This document shows, one piece after another, positions 1-8,351 of a stretch of 26,219 bases of DNA (positions within the stretch are counted from its first letter, which is position 1; the number at the start of each line of letters is the position of its first letter). The stretch is from the IMG/VR virus record IMGVR_UViG_3300021962_000555, positions 1 to 26,219 of that record; one strand, given 5' to 3'. The notes under the pieces were generated by a model that made no database searches, was not told the DNA's origin, and worked only from the letters and a program-made list of their open reading frames with translations. Both the position numbers and the translations under genes were made by a program. Source of the DNA: a virus.

Positions 1-1
1 A

Positions 2-3000
2 ATTACCGTCGATCCTAGCAATCCTACCTGCCAAGATGTAGCATCTGCTATCACATCTCTCTTCAGTATGCTAATCACTTCGATTGGCACAACTGCAGTT
101 CCTGGTACTCTGGCGGCATTTACAGCAGCATATACCGAAACTGCACCGTCAACTGCTCGTGCTGGTTATACCGATTCTTGCATCTCCCAAACATCTGCAA
201 TCACCAACTTCATCCGTATCATCACCGATACTCTTGAAGATCCAACTGGTGCAGATCCAACTACTTATCAGTGGTCAATTTCAAATCTCACTCGCGTTGA
301 ACCTCCGTATGCATTTGAAGATGGTGAAACAATTCGTTGCACCAAACACGCATACAGCAACAAGTCTTCTGGTGGTTTCTTCTCCTTTGGTAATGTCGTT
401 AAGGCAATTACTTCTGGAGCAACATTCGATGTTATTGGTTCAAACGCTGGCAACAAGTGGATTTACTCCACAGATGTAACTGGTACATTAATTCCTGATG
501 AATACATCACTAACTCCAAACTGACAATTGCAAATGCAAGTACAGATTCACTGACATATAAAACCAATACTGGTTCAATATATTTCACTGGATCTGCATC
601 AAGAATTGATTTCCCTTCAGATGGGAGATTTGATTTTGGTACTGGTGATTACACCGTAGAGGCTTGGATTCGTCCTTCTGTGGTAACTGGTGTTCAGAGA
701 ATAATCGACCTCCGTGCTAGTGGTTCAGATACTGCAATTAGCGTATTTATGAGTGGCACTTCGCTTCGTTTTGGAGTTGGCGCTGCTGACGTTATTATTG
801 CTACCAGTGCAATTACAACTGCAAATACTTGGTATCACATTGCTGTTTCCAGAACATCGGGAACAACAAAACTCTTTGTTAATGGTGCTCAAGTTGGTTC
901 AGATTATAATGACACAAATGACTATTCCGATAGAGCAATTAAGATTGGTGCTTCATATACAAATGGTGAGGTTTATACAGGTCACATTGATAGTTTGATC
1001 ATTCGCTCTGGAATCGCTTCATATTCTGGTGCGTTTACTCCCCCACTTTCTTACACTTCATCAATTTATGATAAGTTCGTAATTCTTGGTGATAGTCCCT
1101 TCCCAATTGAACAGGGAGCAATCTATGCAAATTATGTTGCCACAACAATATCAGAAACAGTTGTTGATGAGGTGGAACTCTGGAGGCAAGAACTTACAGC
1201 AGAGGTTGTTGATCTTGCTCGTGAAGATTACAGAAAATCGGCAGAGGTTATCAGAAACAACATTGATTGGATTGCCGAAGAAGCAGTTGGTCGCCTGAAA
1301 GATCGTTACCCAGATTTTGTGATGCCTGGTGATGGGGCAGGTTCTTATTTTGGTACAAATATCTGCCTTCGTGATACAAAGTCATATATCATCCCAGCAA
1401 TCATTCAAGATTTGATTGATGGTGGAAACTACAACACAACAGTTGTTGGTAGAGCATATCTGGAATCATCTGGCGCACTGAAGCATATTGCTGGCGAACT
1501 TCTCCAGTCAACTTATACCTGGAATGAAGTCGGTAAACTTTGTATTGATGTAATCACTCTGGATGAAACAGATCTCACTGGTACTCATACAGATCAAATT
1601 CGTGTACCCAACTACTTCACTGCACCTGCTGCACAGGCAATTCAAGATAAGATCACTGAACTCACTGAACTTCTCCTCAGTATCATTTCACCTTCTGGCA
1701 ACAGATTCTATGATGCTGCTGACCTGATTTACTTCAACAGAAAGTTCATTGCAGATGAAGCAGTTTATTACATCGAGAATAAGTATCAAGTTAATGTTGG
1801 ATTTGCAATCCAAAATAAACTACAGATTCCTGGCGGTAGAGCAAAATGCGTCCGTGACCTGAGAGATTATATTCTCCCAGCAATTGTTGGAGATTTGATG
1901 ACTGGTGGCAACAACCAAGTCAATGCTGCTCTTGATTACTATATTGATGGTCAAACAAACATCAACTTTGTTGAGAATGAACTTCTTGCAATGATTGATG
2001 CTATTGAGTATGCAAAATATCTTTGCGGAAAAGCAATTAGTAACCTACTGATTGGTTACAACGAAAATCCCGCAGATGTGGCACTCGATTTTAGTAACTA
2101 TTATCAGGCAATTTGGTCCGAGTTGGATGTTTATAGAGACGACACAATTACCGTCGATCCTCAAGCGTATCAGGTTGATAATAGAATTTTCGATGCTGCC
2201 AATCTGATTGAAGCAAATGCACGCACGATTGCTGAAGAAGCGGTCGATTTGATGACTAAACTGAGTGCATTTGAAGCAGATAACTTTAAGGTTCCTGGCG
2301 GTAAGGTTAATTGTGAGGATGATATTGTCGCAATCCTCGATCAGATTGTTCACGACCTTCGTTTTGGTGGTAACTCCAAGACATATGATGCCGCTGGTCT
2401 GTACCTGAATTCCGATTTTGGTCTACAGCATATCGAAAACCAGTCGGAGGAAACCCTCTACACATTCAAACTGGCAAGAGATATGACTATCCTTGCTATG
2501 CAGAATAGACTTGGTTTCGTCCCTTATGAGGATGCTTCCACAACTGGACTGGGTGTACCTATTCCTAGAGATGATTATTATAATAATGCATCAGACGACA
2601 CTTATTATGATGCAGCAAATGAAATAGAAGCTAACTTGGCGTTTATTGCATCTACTGCGGTTGGACGTACTGTTTCCCAGTATCCTTCACTTAACATTCC
2701 TGGTGGTCCGTCAAACTGTATTGATGATATCAAAGATTATCTTGAGGAGTTGATTTTCAACCTGAGACACGGTGGAAACAACAGAGTCTGGTATGCAACC
2801 GAGTTCTACATCACGAATGCGAATGCAATTCAACACGTTACTTCTCAGGCAGCAGAAACTAAGTATGCATATGAGCAGGCACGAGATATTGCAATTGAAG
2901 TTCTTCGTCACGACACTGTAACTACTAATGGTTACACTCAAGGTTCGGCAGTTTATGACAATACAATTACAGTAGATACTGCCAATCCTAAGTGCCAAGC

Positions 3001-6000
3001 CGCATCTGCAGCAGTCTCCACACTGATGAGCATTGTAATTGATTTGTTCAACAATACTGGGAATCCCCAAGGTTACCTGAATGGCATTACAAGAACTCTG
3101 CCCGAAGAATGGCCGTTGACTGGCGAACGTGAAATCCGTAGAGACATCACAATCACATATGACGCTGGTGGTTGCCAGAGTCAAGTTTCTGCTATTAATA
3201 CCCTGTGGGATATCGTTATTGACACTGTAGATACTGCTGCTCAAGGTAACGGTAACTACCTTGTTAACGTTACAAGAACAGAACCAGTTCAAACAAACAC
3301 TGAGTATTCTGCTGGCGTATGCTATGACGTTAGATCAGCAATGCATACTCTGTTTGGTATCATCACCGATACTCTTGGTGGTGCACCTGCGATGTATCAG
3401 GATGCTGCTCGTATGCTTCTGTATAACGATCAGTATATTAGGAATGAAGCGTATTACAAAACCACTGGTCAATACAGTGCATATTCAATTCCAGATACAC
3501 TGTCCGATGACATTGTAAAGGCACTTCAGTATGATCTCATCACAAATGGTAATGCCGCAACGCTTAATCTCCTGAACGGCTGGTTTAATGCAGATGGAGT
3601 CTTCATCGCATTCCAAAATGAGTTTAGAACTCGCGTTGTATATCACGTCAATGCGATTAAGCAGATGGTAATAGATGTATTGCAGCAGGATGCTCCCAAT
3701 CCTGGTGTGTACATCAACGAATCCACATACACTAATCGTGAAATTAGACTATCAACAGCTGCTACCAATAAGGTGAACTATCTGTTCCATCTTCTGCTGA
3801 CTGCCATTGAGAGATCTTCTTATCCACAAACATACCTCACCAAGACATTTGACGCTGGTGTTGCAGTTGCAAACAGCAGAATTAATGTAACATCTCATAG
3901 ATTCCAAGCATACGATAAGGTCGAATATACAGTTCTCGGTACTGCAATTCCTGGACTCAATAAAAAATTCTATTGGATTCATCCTCTTACAACTGCAACT
4001 GCCATCTATTTGATGGAGTATCCAGATTCCGATCCAACATATAAGGGCATTGTCCAAATTAGCCCTGGCAATGTTTCTGAGATTCACACACTACAAATTC
4101 CCACTGATCCTGGTATTGAACGTGTTGAAGTTAGCTATGGAAATCGTGAAGTTCAACCCCCAATTAGTGCTGGCATTACTTTGTCTGACGTTATCTACGG
4201 TGTTACAACTGGTGCATATGCAGAAGTTGTAAGAATTCAAGATAACCTTGCAGACATTCATTATGTGGTAACGCATTTTGAAATGGAGAACTTCTCATAT
4301 GATGGAGCAATTGGTCTCCAATTTGTAAATGGTGAGCAGGTTGTTGTACAAGGGGCAACACAAAATACTGGTTATATTCTTGCAACCGATAATGCAACTT
4401 ATGTTAAGTTGCTGTCTGTTGCTGGAGTCTTCAGTGCAGGCAATACTTTTGAAGGCATTGACAGTGGTGCCACTGCAGACATTGTTTCTTATAACAATAG
4501 AATGCTGGTCAACTTTAAACAGGGTGAATTCTTGTCAACCGATAAGATTTACTCCGTGAATTCTGGCACTAAAGCAAACGCTCTCGTTGTAAGAAACAAT
4601 AATGGTGCTCTTATTGATAACCAAGCTGGTCGCGTTACATTTGATATTGAGACTATCACTGGTGAATTTAAGACCAATGATGTCATCTATGGTTCTGTCA
4701 CTGATCAGATTGTTAAGATTGAAGCATTTACCAGCCTTCCCTCATTTGGTGATTATGTCCACGCTAGAGAGATCACTCGACTTACATACTCTCAGCTGGT
4801 TACCGATACTGGTGTTACCGACACTTTTGAGGTTGGCGATATCCTCCAAGTTCTTAATGGTGGTATCATTATTGACTGGACGGTAACTGTTACGGAACTT
4901 GATGAAGATAACAACTATTTGTATATTTGCAACGTAACAAATACTCCTGAAGGTCTGACAATTTCCGATATCGCTAGCAATTCTGCATACACTATCGGCA
5001 AGATTCCAAGTGGATCTCTGTTCCCATCTGTATATACCCAAGTGGCAGCAGTTGATATCACTCAGACAAGTGCATATGGTAAGATTGCAAAAATTGTACA
5101 ATCGGGTCTATCCGCGACTCTTTGGTTGGAAGATTCTTCTGGCACATTCCAAAAGAATGCTCAACTCATTGGTAATGCTGGATTCCGAGGTGCTTGCTCT
5201 GCAGCAAGAATTCTGAGAGGTAGAGTTCGTCGTTACTTCCGTGGTTTTGATGGTGTTCAAACATCATTCAAACTTACCACTGGTAATGGTACTCCCTACT
5301 TCCCAGATCCCGCAGGTCATATGATGATCTTCGTGAACGCGATTCTGCAACCTCCTGGAGCGGATTATTCATTCACATCATTCTCCGACGTTATCCAGTT
5401 TACCGAAGCACCTGCAGTTGGTTCTACTTTCCACGGCGTGTATGTGGGTAAACTGAGACAGTTGGATGATATTTCTTTCGACTTCGACTCGCTGAGGAAT
5501 TCCTTCAACCTGAAACTGAACGGCGTGTTCTACTCCCTGACCCTTACCGAAGGTGTTCAATCCAACACAATCAGACCCGAAAACAATATCATTTGTCAAT
5601 TGAATGGTGTTATTCAGGAACCTGGAATTGGTTTTGAACTTGTTGGTTCTAGAATCATTTTCTCCGAAATTCCTCGTGCGGGTTCAACCTTTGTTGCATT
5701 CTCCTACATTGGTTCTGACGTTGACGTTATTGCTGCAACCGTTGTTCCCCCAATCGAAATTGGTGATGAACTGATCATTGATGGTGAAGAAGATAACAGA
5801 ACTGTTGCACTGATTGAATCATCCAACTCACTCATCACATTTGAATACTCGGGTGCTGTTAAGGGTCGCAACGCAGATGCCTTGGCTGAGATTGAGACTG
5901 GAAGAGTTGTTTCTGCTGTATTGACTAATTCTGGTGATGGTTACGTTGACAGACCTCAAGTTGATGTTATTTCTTCTTCTGGTTTCGGTGCTCGTATTAA

Positions 6001-6952
6001 AGCTCTGGTTGGTCTCGCTCGCGTTGACGTGAAGAATGCTGGTCAAGGTTATAGATATCCTTCAGTTGTTGTTGAAACAACTGTTCCTGATGATTTCCTT
6101 GCACCTACTGGTCCAGCAGTTAATAGTGGTTTGGATATCTATGATCCTGGATTTGTTCCCATTGATCCCGCTAGCGGAATCATCGAGACCAGAATTGTCA
6201 TTCTTCAACAACCCAGAAGCATCACGGTCAATCAAGGTCAGACTGCAGTATTTGGTATTCTGGTAAACCTCGTGATTGATGAACCCGTTGTGTATACAAC
6301 AAAGACTGCTGCTAAGTCTGCTCTCCATCCATATTTCCAACAAGGTTCCACAGATGGTTACAGACTCTTGGGTGGTCAGTTCACCAAAGAAGCAGAATCT
6401 CCGATTCTGAACTTCGTGAGAGGTGCAACGTATGTATTCAATCAGTCTGATAATACAAACGTTGGTGATGCTCTATACATTGCTACTGAACTTGATGCGA
6501 CTGGTGGTGCATACCAGTTTACAACTGGTGTAACTTATAAGTTGGATGGTGTTGCTGTAGCAGATTTCGCTGAGTATGTTGCTGGGTTTAATACCTCCAC
6601 ACAACGCTTGGTCGAAATTGTGACTGATGAGCGTACTCCTCAGACTCTGTTCTACGTTTCAAACGGTGGAACAATTATGGGTAACAGCATCAACGTTGGT
6701 CCTGGTCAAATTGCATACCAATGGCAGAGAAAGGATTATGGCACAAATCTGTGGACAAATATTCCTGGAGCAACTAATGCAACATATGCAACTCCTCAAG
6801 TGACACAGGCATATGATAGGGATGAATATCGCGTGGGCGTTACTTCTCCTGGGGCAGTTCCTGTACTCAGTGAAGTTGCAGACCTCACGATTAACATTGG
6901 TGCAACTGTAATTGATGACTTTAACGCAACTCAGGTCTTTGACGATCCATAA
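2..6952 (+). CDS. Giant modular virion structural protein, 5' end outside the window
   Basis: The frame is open from base 2 and the codons before the first ATG (68) encode a copy of a repeat found later in the protein, so the gene begins to the left; 2316 residues are visible. Order seen: two short Cys-helix repeats (2-308), a LamG/concanavalin-like beta-sandwich (about 572-1055, with TVEAWIRP and WYHIAVSR signatures), four long helical repeats (1229-2920), three short Cys-helix repeats (2957-3390), a fifth long repeat (3391-3690), beta modules (about 4160-4700), two tandem modules of the FDGVQTSF...FVNAILQPPG type (5230-5730), GxGY beta-repeats (5900-6090), and an Ig-like domain (6190-6940) split by a cupredoxin-like insertion. 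There is no signal peptide or membrane segment. The neighbours (gp8, tail fibre) point to a baseplate or tail-associated protein; the exact role is unknown. Start outside window, stop TAA at 6950-6952. Confidence 0.88.
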   Translation: MTVDPSNPTCQDVASAITSLFSMLITSIGTTAVPGTLAAFTAAYTETAPSTARAGYTDSCISQTSAITNFIRIITDTLEDPTGADPTTYQWSISNLTRVEPPYAFEDGETIRCTKHAYSNKSSGGFFSFGNVVKAITSGATFDVIGSNAGNKWIYSTDVTGTLIPDEYITNSKLTIANASTDSLTYKTNTGSIYFTGSASRIDFPSDGRFDFGTGDYTVEAWIRPSVVTGVQRIIDLRASGSDTAISVFMSGTSLRFGVGAADVIIATSAITTANTWYHIAVSRTSGTTKLFVNGAQVGSDYNDTNDYSDRAIKIGASYTNGEVYTGHIDSLIIRSGIASYSGAFTPPLSYTSSIYDKFVILGDSPFPIEQGAIYANYVATTISETVVDEVELWRQELTAEVVDLAREDYRKSAEVIRNNIDWIAEEAVGRLKDRYPDFVMPGDGAGSYFGTNICLRDTKSYIIPAIIQDLIDGGNYNTTVVGRAYLESSGALKHIAGELLQSTYTWNEVGKLCIDVITLDETDLTGTHTDQIRVPNYFTAPAAQAIQDKITELTELLLSIISPSGNRFYDAADLIYFNRKFIADEAVYYIENKYQVNVGFAIQNKLQIPGGRAKCVRDLRDYILPAIVGDLMTGGNNQVNAALDYYIDGQTNINFVENELLAMIDAIEYAKYLCGKAISNLLIGYNENPADVALDFSNYYQAIWSELDVYRDDTITVDPQAYQVDNRIFDAANLIEANARTIAEEAVDLMTKLSAFEADNFKVPGGKVNCEDDIVAILDQIVHDLRFGGNSKTYDAAGLYLNSDFGLQHIENQSEETLYTFKLARDMTILAMQNRLGFVPYEDASTTGLGVPIPRDDYYNNASDDTYYDAANEIEANLAFIASTAVGRTVSQYPSLNIPGGPSNCIDDIKDYLEELIFNLRHGGNNRVWYATEFYITNANAIQHVTSQAAETKYAYEQARDIAIEVLRHDTVTTNGYTQGSAVYDNTITVDTANPKCQAASAAVSTLMSIVIDLFNNTGNPQGYLNGITRTLPEEWPLTGEREIRRDITITYDAGGCQSQVSAINTLWDIVIDTVDTAAQGNGNYLVNVTRTEPVQTNTEYSAGVCYDVRSAMHTLFGIITDTLGGAPAMYQDAARMLLYNDQYIRNEAYYKTTGQYSAYSIPDTLSDDIVKALQYDLITNGNAATLNLLNGWFNADGVFIAFQNEFRTRVVYHVNAIKQMVIDVLQQDAPNPGVYINESTYTNREIRLSTAATNKVNYLFHLLLTAIERSSYPQTYLTKTFDAGVAVANSRINVTSHRFQAYDKVEYTVLGTAIPGLNKKFYWIHPLTTATAIYLMEYPDSDPTYKGIVQISPGNVSEIHTLQIPTDPGIERVEVSYGNREVQPPISAGITLSDVIYGVTTGAYAEVVRIQDNLADIHYVVTHFEMENFSYDGAIGLQFVNGEQVVVQGATQNTGYILATDNATYVKLLSVAGVFSAGNTFEGIDSGATADIVSYNNRMLVNFKQGEFLSTDKIYSVNSGTKANALVVRNNNGALIDNQAGRVTFDIETITGEFKTNDVIYGSVTDQIVKIEAFTSLPSFGDYVHAREITRLTYSQLVTDTGVTDTFEVGDILQVLNGGIIIDWTVTVTELDEDNNYLYICNVTNTPEGLTISDIASNSAYTIGKIPSGSLFPSVYTQVAAVDITQTSAYGKIAKIVQSGLSATLWLEDSSGTFQKNAQLIGNAGFRGACSAARILRGRVRRYFRGFDGVQTSFKLTTGNGTPYFPDPAGHMMIFVNAILQPPGADYSFTSFSDVIQFTEAPAVGSTFHGVYVGKLRQLDDISFDFDSLRNSFNLKLNGVFYSLTLTEGVQSNTIRPENNIICQLNGVIQEPGIGFELVGSRIIFSEIPRAGSTFVAFSYIGSDVDVIAATVVPPIEIGDELIIDGEEDNRTVALIESSNSLITFEYSGAVKGRNADALAEIETGRVVSAVLTNSGDGYVDRPQVDVISSSGFGARIKALVGLARVDVKNAGQGYRYPSVVVETTVPDDFLAPTGPAVNSGLDIYDPGFVPIDPASGIIETRIVILQQPRSITVNQGQTAVFGILVNLVIDEPVVYTTKTAAKSALHPYFQQGSTDGYRLLGGQFTKEAESPILNFVRGATYVFNQSDNTNVGDALYIATELDATGGAYQFTTGVTYKLDGVAVADFAEYVAGFNTSTQRLVEIVTDERTPQTLFYVSNGGTIMGNSINVGPGQIAYQWQRKDYGTNLWTNIPGATNATYATPQVTQAYDRDEYRVGVTSPGAVPVLSEVADLTINIGATVIDDFNATQVFDDP
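572..1055 (+). other. LamG / concanavalin A-like lectin domain inside the giant structural protein
   Basis: About 160 residues read as a jelly-roll domain of the Laminin_G_3 kind: FDFGTGDYTVEAWIRP, then NTWYHIAVSRTSGTTKLFVN and a closing strand with HIDSLIIRSGIASY. The WYHIAVSR...LFVNG pattern is a hallmark of the family. Such domains often bind glycans or proteins, so surface attachment is plausible, but no ligand can be read from the sequence. It sits between the short and long helical repeats, as if inserted into a repeat array. Confidence 0.75.
1229..3690 (+). repeat. Five long helical protein repeats (about 105-120 residues each)
   Basis: Copies begin near 1229, 1706, 2183, 2600 and 3391. 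Each starts with a helix of the form DAAxLIxxNxxFIAxEAV, then a loop usually containing PGG, then (copies 1-4) a Cys followed by an amphipathic helix such as CVRDLRDYILPAIVGDL and a GGN turn. Copies are diverged at the DNA level, so the duplications are old. Copy 5 has lost the Cys. Between copies 4 and 5 lie three short repeats (2957-3390) made only of the Cys-helix part, and two more short ones lie at 2-308. These are repeats of coding sequence, not DNA regulatory repeats. Confidence 0.8.
6265..6697 (+). other. Cupredoxin-like domain without copper ligands, inserted in an Ig-like domain
   Basis: The Ig-like domain starts with ILQQPRSITVNQGQTAVFGI and resumes with QIAYQWQRKDYGTNLWTNIPG; between them is about 140 residues with FVRGATYVFNQSDNTN, TTGVTY and PQTLFYVSNGGTIMGNSINV. 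This insert aligns with the C-terminal domain of the protein at 8352-9734. At the positions of the copper ligands it has Asp (codon 6467), Ser (6659), Gly (6668) and Met (6677), so three of four ligands are lost and copper binding is not expected. Confidence 0.6.
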
Positions 6953-6955
6953 ATA
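6948..6955 (+). promoter_or_regulatory. T4-type late promoter-like box (CATAAATA)
   Basis: One base off the T4 late consensus TATAAATA. It overlaps the TAA stop of the giant gene (6950-6952) and lies 13 bases before the ATG at 6969, so a transcript starting about 10 bases downstream would have almost no leader. That short distance lowers confidence that it is an active promoter for the next gene. Confidence 0.35.
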
Positions 6956-6968
6956 TTAGAAAAAACAA

Positions 6969-8324
6969 ATGACCGCTATAGGTTCTTACGACAATCTAAC
7001 AAACACCTTAACAGTAACTGGGGATGGACTACCATACCCAGTTCGTCCTGGGGTCTTTCCAAATGCCAACAATCCTAACACCATTGTTGCTTACACATTC
7101 GACCATTCCTTCACTTACAGAGGCGGAACAAACACAGATTCTCCTGGGTCTGTCGGTTTGGGTGCTATTGGTATTGCTGCAAACGGTGTCGTCTTCTTTA
7201 ATCCTAGTGCTGGAAATGGCGGTAACCCGCCGCCAGGATTTTCCTATGTGGCAGCAGGCAACAATACTGCTGTTAGTTTTGGTGAAGATAGTTGTGGTGG
7301 TCATCCTGAGCAGAATGGTCAGTACCATTATCACGATAGTGACTTCATAGAATGTTGGAATAGCAATCAGTCTATGGCTGGTTACAATGATTACTATGGA
7401 TCATCGCAATACAATGGTGATAATATTAGACATCCAGATGGACACTCTAAGATTTTAGGGTTCTGTTTTGATGGATATCCTGTATATGGACCTTGGGGAT
7501 ATTTAAATCCCACAGATAATAATTCAAGTGTTGTCAGAATGGTTTCTGGTTATCAAACCAAACCATCCGAATCTCCTGGTAGACCATCATATTCCGAATA
7601 TCCTGCAGGTGTTTTTGTCGAAGACTGGGCATATTATGGTGGCGGTCAGACTCTGGATGAACATAATGGAAGATACTGCGTAACACCAGAATTTCCAAAT
7701 GGCACTTGGGCATATTTTGTCACAACTGATCCTCAGGGAGAACCAACATTCCCATTTATGATCGGATTGACCTCAAAAGAAACCCTACAAGTTCCACCCA
7801 ACAGTGGATTTGTTCCCCTTATTGAGGAAGAACAACCAGTTTTTGTTGGTGCACAGTCAATTGTAATTTCTCTGCAACCGACAAATGCAAGCACTCAAGT
7901 AAATACAAACCAAACATTTACAGTTCTAGCAAATGTGCAGCCTGGTAATGGAATTCTTCACTACCAATGGCAAGTTTCTACCGATGGTGGTTTTTCTTGG
8001 GCAAATATTAAGGGTCAAACATCAAATGTTCTGACTGTATATGCCTTGGCATATATGACTGGTTATCGTTATAGATGCATTTTGACGGGTCCGATTGGCG
8101 CTACAAACCCAGCGCAAAATTCTCCATTGGCATCAAATCTTGCCATTTTATCGGTCACAGGTATTGGATCAAGTATCGATTTTGCCAGCATCTTACAATT
8201 TGATGATGCTACTGGTTCATATGATATGACTCCAGTATCGTTTGATAAAGACAATAACAATCCAAACTTCACAACCACATCCATTAGGTTTAGCAACACT
8301 GTGGTTGACTTCGATATGACATAA
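6969..8324 (+). CDS. YHYH-family domain protein with C-terminal Ig-like domain, probable virion protein
   Basis: This 451-residue protein has a full YHYH-type domain (about residues 60-270): ANGVVFFNP, then DSCGGHPEQNGQYHYH (Tyr119-His122, with Cys109 and His112), GHSKILGFCFDGYPVYGPWG (about 158-177), and LDEHNGR...FPNGTWAYFVTT with a final FPFMIG. These are the ordered motifs of the YHYH family (Pfam YHYH), whose biochemical role is not established to my knowledge; the conserved His and Tyr suggest metal binding. Residues about 290-400 form an Ig-like domain (YQWQVSTDGGFSWANIKG) closely like the split one at the end of the upstream gene. There is no signal peptide, in keeping with a particle protein rather than a secreted host-type enzyme. 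ATG at 6969 is 16 bases after the previous stop, with no clear Shine-Dalgarno. The tail after the Ig domain is Asp-rich and unassigned. Confidence 0.85.
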   Translation: MTAIGSYDNLTNTLTVTGDGLPYPVRPGVFPNANNPNTIVAYTFDHSFTYRGGTNTDSPGSVGLGAIGIAANGVVFFNPSAGNGGNPPPGFSYVAAGNNTAVSFGEDSCGGHPEQNGQYHYHDSDFIECWNSNQSMAGYNDYYGSSQYNGDNIRHPDGHSKILGFCFDGYPVYGPWGYLNPTDNNSSVVRMVSGYQTKPSESPGRPSYSEYPAGVFVEDWAYYGGGQTLDEHNGRYCVTPEFPNGTWAYFVTTDPQGEPTFPFMIGLTSKETLQVPPNSGFVPLIEEEQPVFVGAQSIVISLQPTNASTQVNTNQTFTVLANVQPGNGILHYQWQVSTDGGFSWANIKGQTSNVLTVYALAYMTGYRYRCILTGPIGATNPAQNSPLASNLAILSVTGIGSSIDFASILQFDDATGSYDMTPVSFDKDNNNPNFTTTSIRFSNTVVDFDMT

Positions 8325-8327
8325 ATA
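8320..8327 (+). promoter_or_regulatory. T4-type late promoter-like box (CATAAATA)
   Basis: The same octamer as at 6948-6955, again overlapping the stop codon of the upstream gene (TAA 8322-8324). It lies 24 bases before the ATG at 8352, a workable distance for a late promoter with a short leader. Recurrence of the box at the same place relative to gene ends supports function. Confidence 0.45.
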
Positions 8328-8351
8328 CTCCTGTAGAAAAGTCCCCCGATT

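Noticed and set aside
68-70. ATG at 68 as the true start of the first gene
   Set aside because: The frame is open upstream to the window edge and the preceding codons encode ITVDPSNPTCQDVASAITSL, a clear copy of an internal repeat, so the ATG is an internal Met.
2711-3292. Long antisense reading frame (193 codons) over the helical repeats
   Set aside because: It lies wholly opposite a well-supported coding region, has a Cys/Ser/Asn-rich composition expected from the complement of the sense codons, and no recognisable domain.
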